Origin: Colwellia psychrerythraea
GTDB lineage: Bacteria; Pseudomonadota; Gammaproteobacteria; Enterobacterales; Alteromonadaceae
Reading direction: 5' to 3'
Length of the DNA: 64,000 nt
Assembly: GCA_002163005.1 (NCBI GenBank)
Contig: MAAF01000083.1
Coordinates: 93,978-157,977 of the forward strand
Under the pieces are notes generated by a model. That model worked only from the letters and a program-made list of their open reading frames with translations. It searched no databases and was not told the DNA's origin. Made by a program: the position numbers and the translations under genes. This document shows, one piece after another, positions 9,601 through 17,081 of the stretch (position 1 is the first letter of the stretch; each line of letters opens with the position of its first letter).

Positions 9601-9962
9601 CCACTAAAAGACAAGAGGTTGTTGATAAATTTCAACGCGGTGAAGTGCCAGTATTTTTAATTAGCTTGCGAGCTGGTGGCGTGGGTTTGAACTTAACAGC
9701 AGCCGATACAGTTATTCATTTTGATCCTTGGTGGAATCCTGCGGTAGAAAACCAAGCCACTGATAGAGCATATCGAATTGGACAAGACAAACCTGTGTTT
9801 GTTTACAAATTGATTATTGAAAATTCAATAGAAGAGAAAATTCAAAAAATACAACAAAACAAAGCCGAGTTAGCCAAAGCGCTGCTTTCAGAAGAAGTGA
9901 GTGATAACAAACTGAGTTTAACCGATGATATTTTAGAGTCACTGCTTACACCGCTGAGCTAG
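6639..9962 (+). CDS. SNF2-family DNA-dependent ATPase with SWIM zinc finger
   Basis: A 1107-residue nucleic-acid translocase of the bacterial SWI2/SNF2 (HepA-like) type. The N-terminal SWIM finger is visible at about residues 71-83 (CDC followed by CKH). A roughly 550-residue middle region is probably the SNF2-associated accessory part. The SNF2 core begins near residue 640, with Walker A DDMGLGKTIQ (about 660), DEAH (about 765), LTGTPMEN (III), and a RecA2 half with LISLRAGGVGLNLTAADTV and the motif VI region AVENQATDRAYRIGQ. All core motifs are intact. The start lacks a strong ribosome-binding site, but the protein aligns with the family from its first residues. It is a single gene ending in a terminator shared with the bufferin operon. 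Confidence 0.92.
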   Translation: MARNTFTPELLEQHFTKNEWKKGTRIFNAEGIKTCALDGEVIRGVVFSERPGQSSYLTRLVFEGKQGDVASYCDCYVGRDCKHGAALAQCYIHDHFDRNSIATSETLIDKWLNRFQAQPSRYQPNTQQKSLLYFLKPNPYNEDDYFTLGIKSARPKNSGGWNSSVGSEYSAGSLINSAYANDEDVAVLTELMRTNQFGDTVKYFDLFERIIKTNRCFWHTSYDLNDPVTLSEPLEAEWQWLALGNSLHTLQLVLMQPSTSIRIIKAQPLCFYDEQQNCFGKINTNTQCDFEAGLLNSPIFEEDQLPWIMSKLSMSLGDAVQRLPKPKTKFSQELTQPEVYLHFTTPGESNRKTGYVQVNFSYQGNLVNPHNESVTVTPANLSTCDTEGEGEDTRQLKLYRDLAFEQTVIDKLTTLKFTAQPKPKRYTFTNEDQLNRDKTPEFSMLMQGSFYWQRFLHQELSSLKDLGWNISFADNFYYKALSTDSVFDAEVIETDDHDFFSLGLNLTIDGRKMPAFPILLSAIEQLPKSALLDREKENLISPDSPIYVDLDNGGFVALRYQSVQPILKQFIELFMPNALNKDGTIELSRFQSHQTLSMLDDQGMIAKGTSRLRELADKLKDFQHVTSIPVPTGLNATLRTYQHQGLNWLQFLREYQLNGILADDMGLGKTIQTLAHLLIEKQQGRLTKPVLIVAPTSVIFNWANEIEKFTPQLSYQVLHGSKRKEHFGCLEDPENQVDIIITSYALMTKDLEHYSEQKFYYLVLDEAHYIKNSKTKLYQAFLTLKAQHKLCLTGTPMENHLGEFWAQFNFLLPGFLGGQRQFTKLFRTPIEKHGELERKQLLNQRIKPFILRRTKDKIATELPPKTEIIQTLRIEGKQAELYESVRLAMDSRLKDIIADKGLKRSQIEVLDALLKLRQVCNHPKLLSLEGAKKVNQSAKLDYLMETLPEQIDEGRKILIFSQFTSMLALIEEQLIEAGIGYVKLTGSTTKRQEVVDKFQRGEVPVFLISLRAGGVGLNLTAADTVIHFDPWWNPAVENQATDRAYRIGQDKPVFVYKLIIENSIEEKIQKIQQNKAELAKALLSEEVSDNKLSLTDDILESLLTPLS

Positions 9963-9993
9963 AGTCTAGCTAGAACCAAGCGAGTAGAAAAAT

Positions 9994-10022
9994 AAAGACC
10001 GATACAATTCGTATCGGTCTTT
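9994..10022. terminator. Bidirectional intrinsic terminator
   Basis: A perfect 12-bp stem (AAAGACCGATAC at 9994-10005, GTATCGGTCTTT at 10011-10022) with a 5-base loop lies between the stop of the SNF2 gene and the convergent gene ending at 10039. T-rich ends exist on both strands. Confidence 0.85.
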
Positions 10023-10038
10023 ATCGATAACTTATACG

Positions 10039-10842
10039 TCACTGCTGAATAAATGCTTGTTTTATTAATATGCCATCATCTAGCCATCTCAGTAGATAAT
10101 TTAAAGCCACTTGGCTTGCTTGCTCTTCAGTCACCTCTTCAAGTAATAAATCACATAAAGCGGTAAAACTCGCACCATTTAAAATCATAGTGATCAGGTT
10201 ATATTCTTGCTCTGGCAAGGAACGAAATTGCGTTAAACGATCGTTATTTCGCCAAAGTAACCAGTCGCTGTGCTGCTCTTTTGCTGGCTCAGGTGATTGC
10301 TCTTGTTTTAGTGCTTGCCAAGTTTCCACACTATTGTAATGAAAGTGCGCCAGTTGAACACTTGGATGAAAACGAAAAACTAAATCTGGCCACTGTTCAG
10401 GCGGTGTATTTGCGAGTAAGTCACGGGTAAAGCGCGTTGCGTCAGCCGCATCAAATGCCACCATAAGTAAGCGTTCAAAATGGGCTAATTCGCTAATAAT
10501 AGGATGATCTTTAAATGGCGCGGTATTGGCCAAAAACAAAGGTAATTTATCAGCGAAATATCTAAGCGAGGTATTATCAGACGGATAAGCGTTAATATAA
10601 CCTAACACCATTTGATCAAATAAATCATCACCAAGGAAAAAACCTAACATTTCATGGTCGTTTTCAATGGTCTCTTTCAGTCTTACTTGATAAGCGTTCT
10701 TGTATATATGCAGACGAACATCACGGGTAATACTGCCGTGGTCCTTAATCTGCTCCATGATATCAGTCGTGACAGTGGGATCGTCATCCACTAAATAATT
10801 AATTAATTTTTGCTGTAATGATGCTAACGGTAATTTATCCAC
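10039..10842 (-). CDS. bufC: Bufferin maturation partner, DUF2063 family (BufC-like)
   Basis: A 267-residue protein of the DUF2063 / HvfC-BufC type. In this family it is the substrate-recruiting partner of the DUF692 metalloenzyme that modifies cysteines of a metal-binding precursor peptide. Support comes from the N-terminal helical region with VRLHIYKNAYQVRL and LGDDLFDQMVLGYI (about residues 42-85), the HFERLLMVAFDAADA segment, and its position directly downstream of the DUF692 gene; its ATG lies immediately after that gene's stop. No signal peptide, so it acts in the cytoplasm. Family identification is by recognised pattern and context. Confidence 0.8.
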   Translation of the reverse strand: MDKLPLASLQQKLINYLVDDDPTVTTDIMEQIKDHGSITRDVRLHIYKNAYQVRLKETIENDHEMLGFFLGDDLFDQMVLGYINAYPSDNTSLRYFADKLPLFLANTAPFKDHPIISELAHFERLLMVAFDAADATRFTRDLLANTPPEQWPDLVFRFHPSVQLAHFHYNSVETWQALKQEQSPEPAKEQHSDWLLWRNNDRLTQFRSLPEQEYNLITMILNGASFTALCDLLLEEVTEEQASQVALNYLLRWLDDGILIKQAFIQQ

Positions 10843-11784
10843 TTACGTTACTATCTCCCGTTGCTTCACTCGCTCTAGTTGACCTAAGGTGTCGTACGCA
10901 ATATTTCGTGCCGTTTCAACTTCAGCTAATAGTTCAACCAACGGCGGAATATTATCATCGCGTTCAATCATAGTGCTTACCCAACCAAACCTTTTCAGTG
11001 CTTGTTTATATAAAGCCCAAACAGGATCAGCAACTGGATGGTCATGGGTATCAATAACATAATTTCCGTAATCGGTATGACCCGCTAAATGAAATTGTTT
11101 CACCTTATTTTTATCGATACCTTCAAGATAATCTTGCGGATCAAATTCATGATTTCGCGCGCTGACATATATATTATTAATATCTAACAATATGTTACAC
11201 CCAGATCGACGAGCAACCTTATTGAAAAAATCCCATTCACTCATTTCAGATTCTTTATAAGTAATGTAGCTAGATAAGTTTTCTAATAGGATAGGACGGC
11301 CTAAAAAATTTTGAACTTGGTCAACACGGTCGCAAACATGATTTAATGCTTCTTCATTATAAGGTAAAGGCAGTAGATCATGGCTGTTCGTTTGATTAAC
11401 ACCGGTCCAACAAAGATGATCTGATATCCATTGTGGCTGTAGCTCATTTACCAATACTTTTAACTGCCGTAAATACTGCATATTTAACGGATCCGTTGAG
11501 CCTATAGACAAGGATACCCCGTGCATCACCATAGGATAAAGCTCACGGATTGCGTGTAAATAGTGCTTGGGTTTACCACCATCAACCATAAAGTTTTCAG
11601 AAACAACTTCAAACCAATCAAGATCGGGTTTAGTGGATAACACATCTTGAAAATGATCTGTTCTTAGCCCTAGACCAAAACCGAGGAAATCATCAGGTGG
11701 AGCGATACCGTCAACAGCGCTAGAGAGTGAATACTCTCTAGCGCTAGCTTGATTTGTTATCAAGTTATGAACCAACAGTGCCAC
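10843..11784 (-). CDS. bufB: DUF692 multinuclear iron enzyme of bufferin maturation (BufB-like)
   Basis: A 313-residue TIM-barrel protein of the MNIO (DUF692, MbnB/HvfB/BufB) family, which uses non-heme iron to convert precursor cysteines into copper-binding heterocycles. Expected ligand motifs are present in order: MHGVSLSIG, SDHLCW, LENLSSY, LLDINNIYV, FHLAGH, DTHDHPV and MIERDDN. The ATG used lies 20 bp inside the precursor gene, so the frame starts overlapping it. The enzyme core begins only at GFGLGLR (about residue 36). The N-terminal extension contains an encoded perfect hairpin, and a TTG at 11763, just past the bufA stop, is an alternative start. Confidence 0.9.
   Translation of the reverse strand: MALLVHNLITNQASAREYSLSSAVDGIAPPDDFLGFGLGLRTDHFQDVLSTKPDLDWFEVVSENFMVDGGKPKHYLHAIRELYPMVMHGVSLSIGSTDPLNMQYLRQLKVLVNELQPQWISDHLCWTGVNQTNSHDLLPLPYNEEALNHVCDRVDQVQNFLGRPILLENLSSYITYKESEMSEWDFFNKVARRSGCNILLDINNIYVSARNHEFDPQDYLEGIDKNKVKQFHLAGHTDYGNYVIDTHDHPVADPVWALYKQALKRFGWVSTMIERDDNIPPLVELLAEVETARNIAYDTLGQLERVKQREIVT
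11716..11745 (-). promoter_or_regulatory. Perfect hairpin at the bufA-bufB junction
   Basis: A perfect 13-bp inverted repeat (AGCGCTAGAGAGT at 11716-11728, ACTCTCTAGCGCT at 11733-11745) with a 4-base loop begins 19 bp downstream of the bufA stop, within the first codons of the bufB frame. There is no T tract, so it is not a simple terminator. It may stabilise the bufA message or limit bufB translation, keeping precursor in excess over enzyme. Confidence 0.55.
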
Positions 11785-12238
11785 CTACATCATCACAAGT
11801 TTGTGCTGGTAACGCGACAAAACCATGGCCTTTACAAGCGGCTTGACCTTTACACGCATTTCCAGCTGTTTTACAGTCGTTGTGACCGCTACATTTATTG
11901 ACGCCATAACAATGAGTCAACTCAGCCGTATCAACTACGCCACGCCAATCGTCTTGTACATTACCGCCAATGTCGTCACAGGTTTTAGTCGACATAGCAA
12001 CAAAACCATGTCCCTTACATACCGCTTGTCCCTTACAGGCATTTTCAGCCGTTTTACAATCGTTGTGACCATTACATTTATTCACGCCGTAACAATGCGC
12101 CATTTCAACCGTATTGGTTGCGCTAGCTTTAGCTGTTTTAGTACTTGAGTCGCCTGCAACTGCAGTACATCCCATTAAACCAGCAACCGCTAATGCTACC
12201 GCGGCACCTTGAAGTGTTGTTTTAGTGCTCTGATTCAT
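11765..12238 (-). CDS. bufA: Bufferin-type metallophore precursor with two tandem Cys domains
   Basis: A 157-residue exported precursor of the bufferin (BufA) type, substrate of the DUF692/DUF2063 pair encoded downstream, and expected to bind copper in the periplasm. The N-terminal signal ends in LMGC (residues 21-24), which also fits a lipobox, so a lipoprotein is possible. Two near-identical domains follow at about residues 48-95 and 107-154. Each has six Cys in the pattern HCYGVNKC, GHNDC, NACKGQ-xCKGHGFVA, TCDD-xGG. Members I know carry one such domain, so the duplication is notable. The assignment to the BufA2 rather than BufA1 subgroup is by memory of the CYGVN/CKGQ motifs. Its stop overlaps the bufB frame. 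Confidence 0.8.
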   Translation of the reverse strand: MNQSTKTTLQGAAVALAVAGLMGCTAVAGDSSTKTAKASATNTVEMAHCYGVNKCNGHNDCKTAENACKGQAVCKGHGFVAMSTKTCDDIGGNVQDDWRGVVDTAELTHCYGVNKCSGHNDCKTAGNACKGQAACKGHGFVALPAQTCDDVGGTVGS

Positions 12239-12266
12239 TGTATTCTCCCATTATTTTTTAGGTATT

Positions 12267-12534
12267 TATACCCGTTCCACTTGAAGATGCTCGTTTCAGG
12301 AAGTCTGAGCGATTCATAATCAAGGCACATTTTTTTATTAAGGGTCATTCCCTTAAAAAGAAATGTAACGCAGAGTATGATTTGCTCAGCCTTCCCCAAG
12401 GGGCTGGTTTATAAACGCTTTATGCTGCGTTATTGATTTTGAGAAGGGAACAACCATTCTCTTCAATCAATGCCTTGCCTAAAGGCGTTTCTAATTCCAG
12501 CTGAATCATGCATCTTCAAGTGGAGCGGGTATAG
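12267..12534. repeat. MITE-like dispersed element with 24-bp terminal inverted repeats
   Basis: A 268-bp non-coding element. The left end reads TATACCCGTTCCACTTGAAG then ATGC (12267-12290); the right end (12511-12534) is its reverse complement with one mismatch. The interior shares blocks with 6325-6470. A second element of almost the same length and related ends lies at 31419-31682. No transposase is inside. It sits in the bufA upstream region; the remaining 12535-12837 holds no gene I can support. Confidence 0.75.
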
Positions 12535-12837
12535 TTATACATCAGGCCACATTTTGCTTTAAGCTAAGTTACATAAGTTACATATGAATCATGTTCAGTT
12601 TAAATAAAAATATTGCCTACAGCACCTTTAATGTTAGTTCAAAATCATCACTTACTTTAAATGAGTGATGACAAAACTATAAAGATAACCACCTAATTTG
12701 ACCTGTTAATGTCTTTATAACTTTCAATTTTTATCTGAATAATTATTTTATCTTTTTATGAAATTTTCGAGACCGTTTACCGTTCGATACCTAATAGTAA
12801 TTGCGTGATAAATACAATATTTGTGCAAAAACACAAT

Positions 12838-14049
12838 TTAAATTCTGAGTTTTCTAACTAACAATGGAGTCGTTGTTGCCTGAACAATAAGAGTGAAAAG
12901 TACTATGCCAAAGCCAATAGATTGAATCGTCCACCAATAGGGTAACTCGGTAGGTAAGGACAACACTAATGCAATGGTGACCGCTCCGCGTAATCCTCCC
13001 CAGATCATGATAGGTGGATATTTGGGGTTAATAGGCTGTCCAACAGTGACATGATTTAGCCATACTGAAAAATAGACGGCTATGACGCGCGCAATAAAAG
13101 CTCCCACTATCGCTAATATTATTGCTAGCCACATTTGGGTAAACATATTAAGACTGACCACTAAGCCCAACAAGACAAAAACAAAAATATTGGCAATAAA
13201 GCCAAGTGACTCCCATATATTATGCAGACCTGTGTGAACATCTTTTAGTTGATTATGCGCTGATTTTTTAAAAAGTAATGCAGCAAACATGACTGCGACA
13301 ATACCTGAGACATGAAATAAGTGTTCTGCGATGTAGAAGGTGCCATAGGCAAGAAACAGTGTGATAACTACCATATGTGGCACTGATGTTTCAATTACCT
13401 TAACCAGTAGTGCCGCAATATATCCAAACACACTACCAACAATAATACCGCCAAAAAAGACTTTGCTAAATGTTATAACAGCAGACGTTAGATCCGGTTC
13501 ACTTTGGCCTAAAGCAATGCTGAGAATAATACTAAATAAAACAATGGCCGTAGCATCATTAAATAAGCTCTCCCCTTCGATTAATACGTTTAAGTCATCC
13601 GGCGCTTTTAACTCTTTCAATTGACCAACCACGGCAACAGGGTCAGTTGCTGAAATAACTACGCCAGTTAATAATGCCGCGATAAAAGGAAAACCTGAAT
13701 GAGCGATACCAAAGTAAAGAATAACAGCGATAACAAGCGTAGAAATAATCAAACCAAGCGTCGCAAGCGTTAATACGTTTGGTAAGTATTTAAGCAATAA
13801 CTTACTGTTCAAAGCAAAAGCCGCTTCAAATATTAATACTGGCAGTAATATAAATAGCATCAAGTCTTGAAAATTACTCGCTCTAACGCCGGTATCTATA
13901 CCAAACTCTACCGTGAATAAGGACAGCACAAAACCGAGTATAACTAAGAGTAAAGTGTAAGGAATACGTATGAAACGAGCAACGACAATGGCAAGTACAC
14001 CAACAGCTAAGAGCAGCAAGGTAATGGAAACAATCATTTGAATATTCAT
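12838..14049 (-). CDS. Na+/H+ antiporter, CPA1 (NhaP-like) family
   Basis: A 403-residue inner-membrane cation/proton antiporter with about 11-12 hydrophobic segments from residue 5 to the end. CPA1 hallmarks are visible: the ion-binding segment SATDPVAVVGQLKEL (about residues 135-150, with the Asp of the ND/DP motif), the following EGESLFNDATAIVLF (about 158-172), and GGLRGAVTIALVLSLP near the C-terminus. Length fits CPA1 antiporters that lack a large cytoplasmic tail. Probable role is sodium export or pH homeostasis. It is a single gene, separated from its neighbours by more than 190 bp on each side. Confidence 0.92.
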   Translation of the reverse strand: MNIQMIVSITLLLLAVGVLAIVVARFIRIPYTLLLVILGFVLSLFTVEFGIDTGVRASNFQDLMLFILLPVLIFEAAFALNSKLLLKYLPNVLTLATLGLIISTLVIAVILYFGIAHSGFPFIAALLTGVVISATDPVAVVGQLKELKAPDDLNVLIEGESLFNDATAIVLFSIILSIALGQSEPDLTSAVITFSKVFFGGIIVGSVFGYIAALLVKVIETSVPHMVVITLFLAYGTFYIAEHLFHVSGIVAVMFAALLFKKSAHNQLKDVHTGLHNIWESLGFIANIFVFVLLGLVVSLNMFTQMWLAIILAIVGAFIARVIAVYFSVWLNHVTVGQPINPKYPPIMIWGGLRGAVTIALVLSLPTELPYWWTIQSIGFGIVLFTLIVQATTTPLLVRKLRI

Positions 14050-14179
14050 CGTTTTTTATACCCTTATTGCATTATTATCAATTTTTTTTATTCTTTATGA
14101 GGTATAGCTAAGCTTAGTCGATATAGCAAAATGCAGCGATTGGGAGTATGTGTTGAGTATTTTTTAATTATTTTAGGTA

Positions 14180-14208
14180 TAAAAAAAGCTTCAATGATAT
14201 TGAAGCTT
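14180..14208 (-). terminator. Intrinsic terminator of the isochorismatase-like gene
   Basis: A perfect 9-bp stem (AAGCTTCAA 14186-14194, TTGAAGCTT 14200-14208) with a 5-base loop is followed on the minus strand by a run of seven T. It lies about 45 bp downstream of the stop of the gene at 14254-14805. Confidence 0.85.
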
Positions 14209-14253
14209 GGGACGTCGAGGTTTTAATCGATATATAATTAGACGTTCATATCA

Positions 14254-14805
14254 CTACTTTATTAAGACAAGTATTTCTTTAAATACTGGTGTTCGGCAAT
14301 CTTTAACCAGTTCAAATAAACACATTTCTAACCCTGTTAACTCTACGCCATTGCTAACGAGTTTGTTTATGGCTAACTTTTTATTATCGAGCTCACGAGA
14401 CGAAACACAGTCTGAAACTATTTGAACTTCAAATCCCATGCGTTTTAAGCTGATCGCAGTTTGATAGACACAAATATGTGCTTCAATACCACATACAATC
14501 CATGTATCTACGTTAGTTGCTTTAACTGCTTCAATAAATTGAGTATTTTCACAACCATCAAAGGTATATTTTATAATGGGCTCTTGATGACCTGTAGGAG
14601 AACTAAGTAATGAACTCAATTCATCCACTGTTGGGCCTATTTTTTCTGGGTTTTGTTCAAGCCATAAAATCGGTAAATCAAGGGCTTGCACACCTTTGAT
14701 AAGCTTTTCACAATTTGACACCAAAGCGTTGCTTTCATGTACCAAACGCGTCAGTTTCCCTTGTATGTCGACAACAATCAGGCCGGTACTTTCTTTATTT
14801 AACAT
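14254..14805 (-). CDS. Isochorismatase-fold (cysteine) hydrolase
   Basis: A 183-residue cytoplasmic hydrolase of the isochorismatase/nicotinamidase superfamily, YcaC-like subgroup. The catalytic triad is visible: Asp in GLIVVDIQGKL (about residue 13), Lys in IIKYTFDGC (about 80), and the nucleophilic Cys in VCGIEAHICVYQTA (about 113). It has no signal peptide. The substrate cannot be told from sequence; family members cleave amides or isochorismate. It is encoded on the same strand as the antiporter and thioesterase but with its own terminator, and is probably monocistronic. Confidence 0.88.
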   Translation of the reverse strand: MLNKESTGLIVVDIQGKLTRLVHESNALVSNCEKLIKGVQALDLPILWLEQNPEKIGPTVDELSSLLSSPTGHQEPIIKYTFDGCENTQFIEAVKATNVDTWIVCGIEAHICVYQTAISLKRMGFEVQIVSDCVSSRELDNKKLAINKLVSNGVELTGLEMCLFELVKDCRTPVFKEILVLIK

Positions 14806-14869
14806 AATATAGCTCCTTAGGTTTATGCCTTTATAATACCCCTTAAAATAAAAATTACGCGAGTGTTTT

Positions 14870-15367
14870 CTATTTATTAGGTGACATGGTATCTGGCATC
14901 AATACTGCGATAACTTGCCCTTTTGAGCAAATAACACCAGCAGCTGACAACGTGATATCAACGACAATCTTACGATCTTTAACTTGACTAAAACGACCAA
15001 TTAACTCCAACTCAACGCCCTGTGGGGTTGGTGCTAAAAAACTGACATTCAACGCGCCAGTAACAAATCGTAATGCAGGCGTACTACCCATCTCACGATT
15101 TTGTGCTAGATAAGCCATCGCTGAGGCACTGCCCGTACCATGACAATCAATCAATGAAGCTGTCATACCACCATAAACAAAACCAGGAATAGCAGTAAAA
15201 ACATCAGAAGGGGTAAAACGAGCAATTGTGATGCTCGCTAGCAAATCATTCTTATCAATATGCTGCCAGTAGCTTTTTAATTGATGGCCGTCTTTATTGT
15301 TTTTACCGCAACCATAACAATGGCTTAATTCTTCAGGATAACAGTCTTGGAAAGCTTGTTCGTTCAT
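14870..15367 (-). CDS. Hotdog-fold thioesterase, PaaI family
   Basis: A 165-residue acyl-CoA thioesterase-like protein. The N-terminal CYGCGKNNKDGHQLK stretch (about residues 17-31) and the hotdog core with FVYGGMTASLIDCHGTGSASAM (in the position of the active-site helix) are characteristic of PaaI-family hotdog proteins. The CYGCG motif is common to a marine-bacterial subgroup. It lies about 260 bp downstream of an AMP-forming acyl-CoA ligase on the same strand, which fits hydrolysis of a CoA thioester made there, though an intervening repeat separates the two. Confidence 0.85.
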   Translation of the reverse strand: MNEQAFQDCYPEELSHCYGCGKNNKDGHQLKSYWQHIDKNDLLASITIARFTPSDVFTAIPGFVYGGMTASLIDCHGTGSASAMAYLAQNREMGSTPALRFVTGALNVSFLAPTPQGVELELIGRFSQVKDRKIVVDITLSAAGVICSKGQVIAVLMPDTMSPNK

Positions 15368-15451
15368 AAAAAATCCTATTTAATTTGATGAGAAACATAG
15401 ACAAATAAGTGATACAAATTTGCCTATTTTGATGGTTCTCAATTGATAAAT

Positions 15452-15589
15452 TACATGCCTATGGTTCAGGGACGTCATCCCCATGGTGTATTAATCGGGG
15501 ATCCAGTTTATAAAAAACAATGGATCTTCGATCAGATACTTCGAAGATGACGTTTACAGCTAGATCCTGACTTAACTACTAGGCATGTA
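15452..15589. repeat. Short dispersed palindromic element (138 bp)
   Basis: Terminal inverted repeats TACATGCCTA (15452-15461) and TAGGCATGTA (15580-15589) enclose an imperfect palindrome with a GACGTCATCCCC-type core and its complement GATGACGT near 15545. The structure is that of a non-autonomous dispersed repeat sitting between the ligase and thioesterase genes. No coding potential. Confidence 0.55.
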
Positions 15590-15629
15590 TAATTATTGGT
15601 CAATATATTAATCAATGATTGAAATTAAC

Positions 15630-16880
15630 TTAGCCAATAGGTCGTAGGTCTTCAATGACTTTGCCATCATCGGCTAATGTGCCAACCGCAACTAATTCAA
15701 CCGCACCATTAAGTTTGGTGATTTTTTTCAAGCTGCTGCTAATGTTCTCAATGGCACCTGCGATATCAGCTTCAGAATAACCGCTACTATCGAGTTCACA
15801 TTGCAAGTTCATTTGGTCGTTATAATTAACCTGAGTTACTGACAAACGCATTTTAGCGATGTGAGGATAGGCTTGTCGTACTTGCTCTATTTGCTCTGCA
15901 TGCACGAACATGCCTTTGATTTTAGTCGTTTGGTCTGCGCGACCCAGCCAACCTTTAATACACATATTAGTTCGACCACAGGCACTTTCACCTGACTTCA
16001 CCGCTGACAAATCGCCGGTAGCAAAACGAATAAGTGGGTAATCAACATTAAAGCTAGTAACAACAACTTCACCGATTTCGCCATCGGCAACGGGCTCTAA
16101 TGTACCCGGACGGACAATTTCTACCAATAAATCTTCAGCAATAATAAAACCATCATCACTTTTAGATTCAAAACCAATCAAGCCAACATCGGCACTAGCA
16201 TAGGCTTGTAAGGTGTTAATACCCGCAGCATCAAATTCAGCTCTAAGTCCTTTAGGAAGTGCTTCGCCTGTCACTAACGCTTTGGTAAGGCTTGAAATAT
16301 CTCGTTTTTCAGCGTTGGCTTTATCAAGTAAAATTTTCAGAAATGATGGTGTACCGCTATAACCTTGAGGTTTTAAATGCTCAATGATGTCAAGCTGCTG
16401 CTCAGTTTGCCCTGGCCCTGCAGGAATAACCACGCAACCACAAGCTCTAGCGCCTGAATCAAGAATAAACCCGCCAGGTGTTAAATGATAAGACAAACAA
16501 TTTTGCACTACATCACCGGCTCTAAACCCAGCAGCATAGAATGCTTGGCCCACACGCCACCAATCATCACTGGTATTTTCAGGATCATAAATAGGTCCTG
16601 GTGATTGAAAAATTCTGCCTATATTAGCCTTGCTCGCATTTAAACCACCAAGAGGTGAGTTTTTTGCTTGTAGCTTCATTAAATCTGATTTACGCGTAAT
16701 GGGAAGTTGCGCAAGCAATTCTCGGCTAGTAATTTTATCCGCATCGATATGCTGTAAAATTTGTCCATAATGCTGACATTCTTGCTTCGCATAAGTGATA
16801 AAAGAAGGTAAACGCTCTAATAGAGACTGCTCACGTAACTCAGGATTTTGACATTCTCTTTCGTAAAAATATTGTTTCAT
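15630..16880 (-). CDS. Phenylacetate-CoA ligase family AMP-forming enzyme (PaaK-like)
   Basis: A 416-residue adenylate-forming enzyme of the PaaK family (shorter than acyl-CoA synthetases). Motifs: a degenerate phosphate loop around QSPGPIYDP (about residue 90), the aromatic-acid-type ASADVGLIGFE segment, RFATGDLSAV (TGD motif), and a C-terminal domain with WLGRADQTTKIKGMFVHAEQ, as in PaaK proteins. It probably activates a carboxylic acid to its CoA thioester in the cytoplasm; the acid is not identifiable. It is the last member of the ABC-transporter/acyl-CoA-ligase group, about 200 bp downstream of livF with an ERIC-like palindrome in between. Confidence 0.85.
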   Translation of the reverse strand: MKQYFYERECQNPELREQSLLERLPSFITYAKQECQHYGQILQHIDADKITSRELLAQLPITRKSDLMKLQAKNSPLGGLNASKANIGRIFQSPGPIYDPENTSDDWWRVGQAFYAAGFRAGDVVQNCLSYHLTPGGFILDSGARACGCVVIPAGPGQTEQQLDIIEHLKPQGYSGTPSFLKILLDKANAEKRDISSLTKALVTGEALPKGLRAEFDAAGINTLQAYASADVGLIGFESKSDDGFIIAEDLLVEIVRPGTLEPVADGEIGEVVVTSFNVDYPLIRFATGDLSAVKSGESACGRTNMCIKGWLGRADQTTKIKGMFVHAEQIEQVRQAYPHIAKMRLSVTQVNYNDQMNLQCELDSSGYSEADIAGAIENISSSLKKITKLNGAVELVAVGTLADDGKVIEDLRPIG

Positions 16881-16967
16881 GGTAACTCGATAATTTATAA
16901 ATATTATAACGTTAACTTTTAATTTGTAGTTTTATATCGCTTTTAACTTACTACTTCACATACTTTC

Positions 16968-17060
16968 AGAAAGCAGTCAGTTCGCTCGAGTTTTAGGAGA
17001 TAGCGCGGAGCTTACGGATGTAAGTGAGCACTTTCGACAACAAAATCGGGTGAAATGGCA
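16968..17060. repeat. ERIC-like imperfect palindrome
   Basis: The stretch around GGAGCTTACGGATGTAAGTG (17015-17034) and the flanking CTCGAGTTTTAGGAG and CAACAAAATCGGGTG resemble ERIC-type intergenic repeats, which centre on a GCTTAC-n-GTAAGTGA palindrome. It lies between livF and the PaaK-like gene, where it could form a stem-loop in the mRNA. Resemblance is by eye only. Confidence 0.4.
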
Positions 17061-17081
17061 ATAGTATGGAATGTACGTGGG

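Noticed and set aside
11825..12148. Plus-strand frame opposite the bufferin precursor
   Set aside because: Its repeats mirror the duplicated Cys domains on the other strand; no ribosome-binding site or domain.
16968..17060. Riboswitch or attenuator upstream of the PaaK-like gene
   Set aside because: The sequence looks like an ERIC-type palindrome and shows no known riboswitch core.
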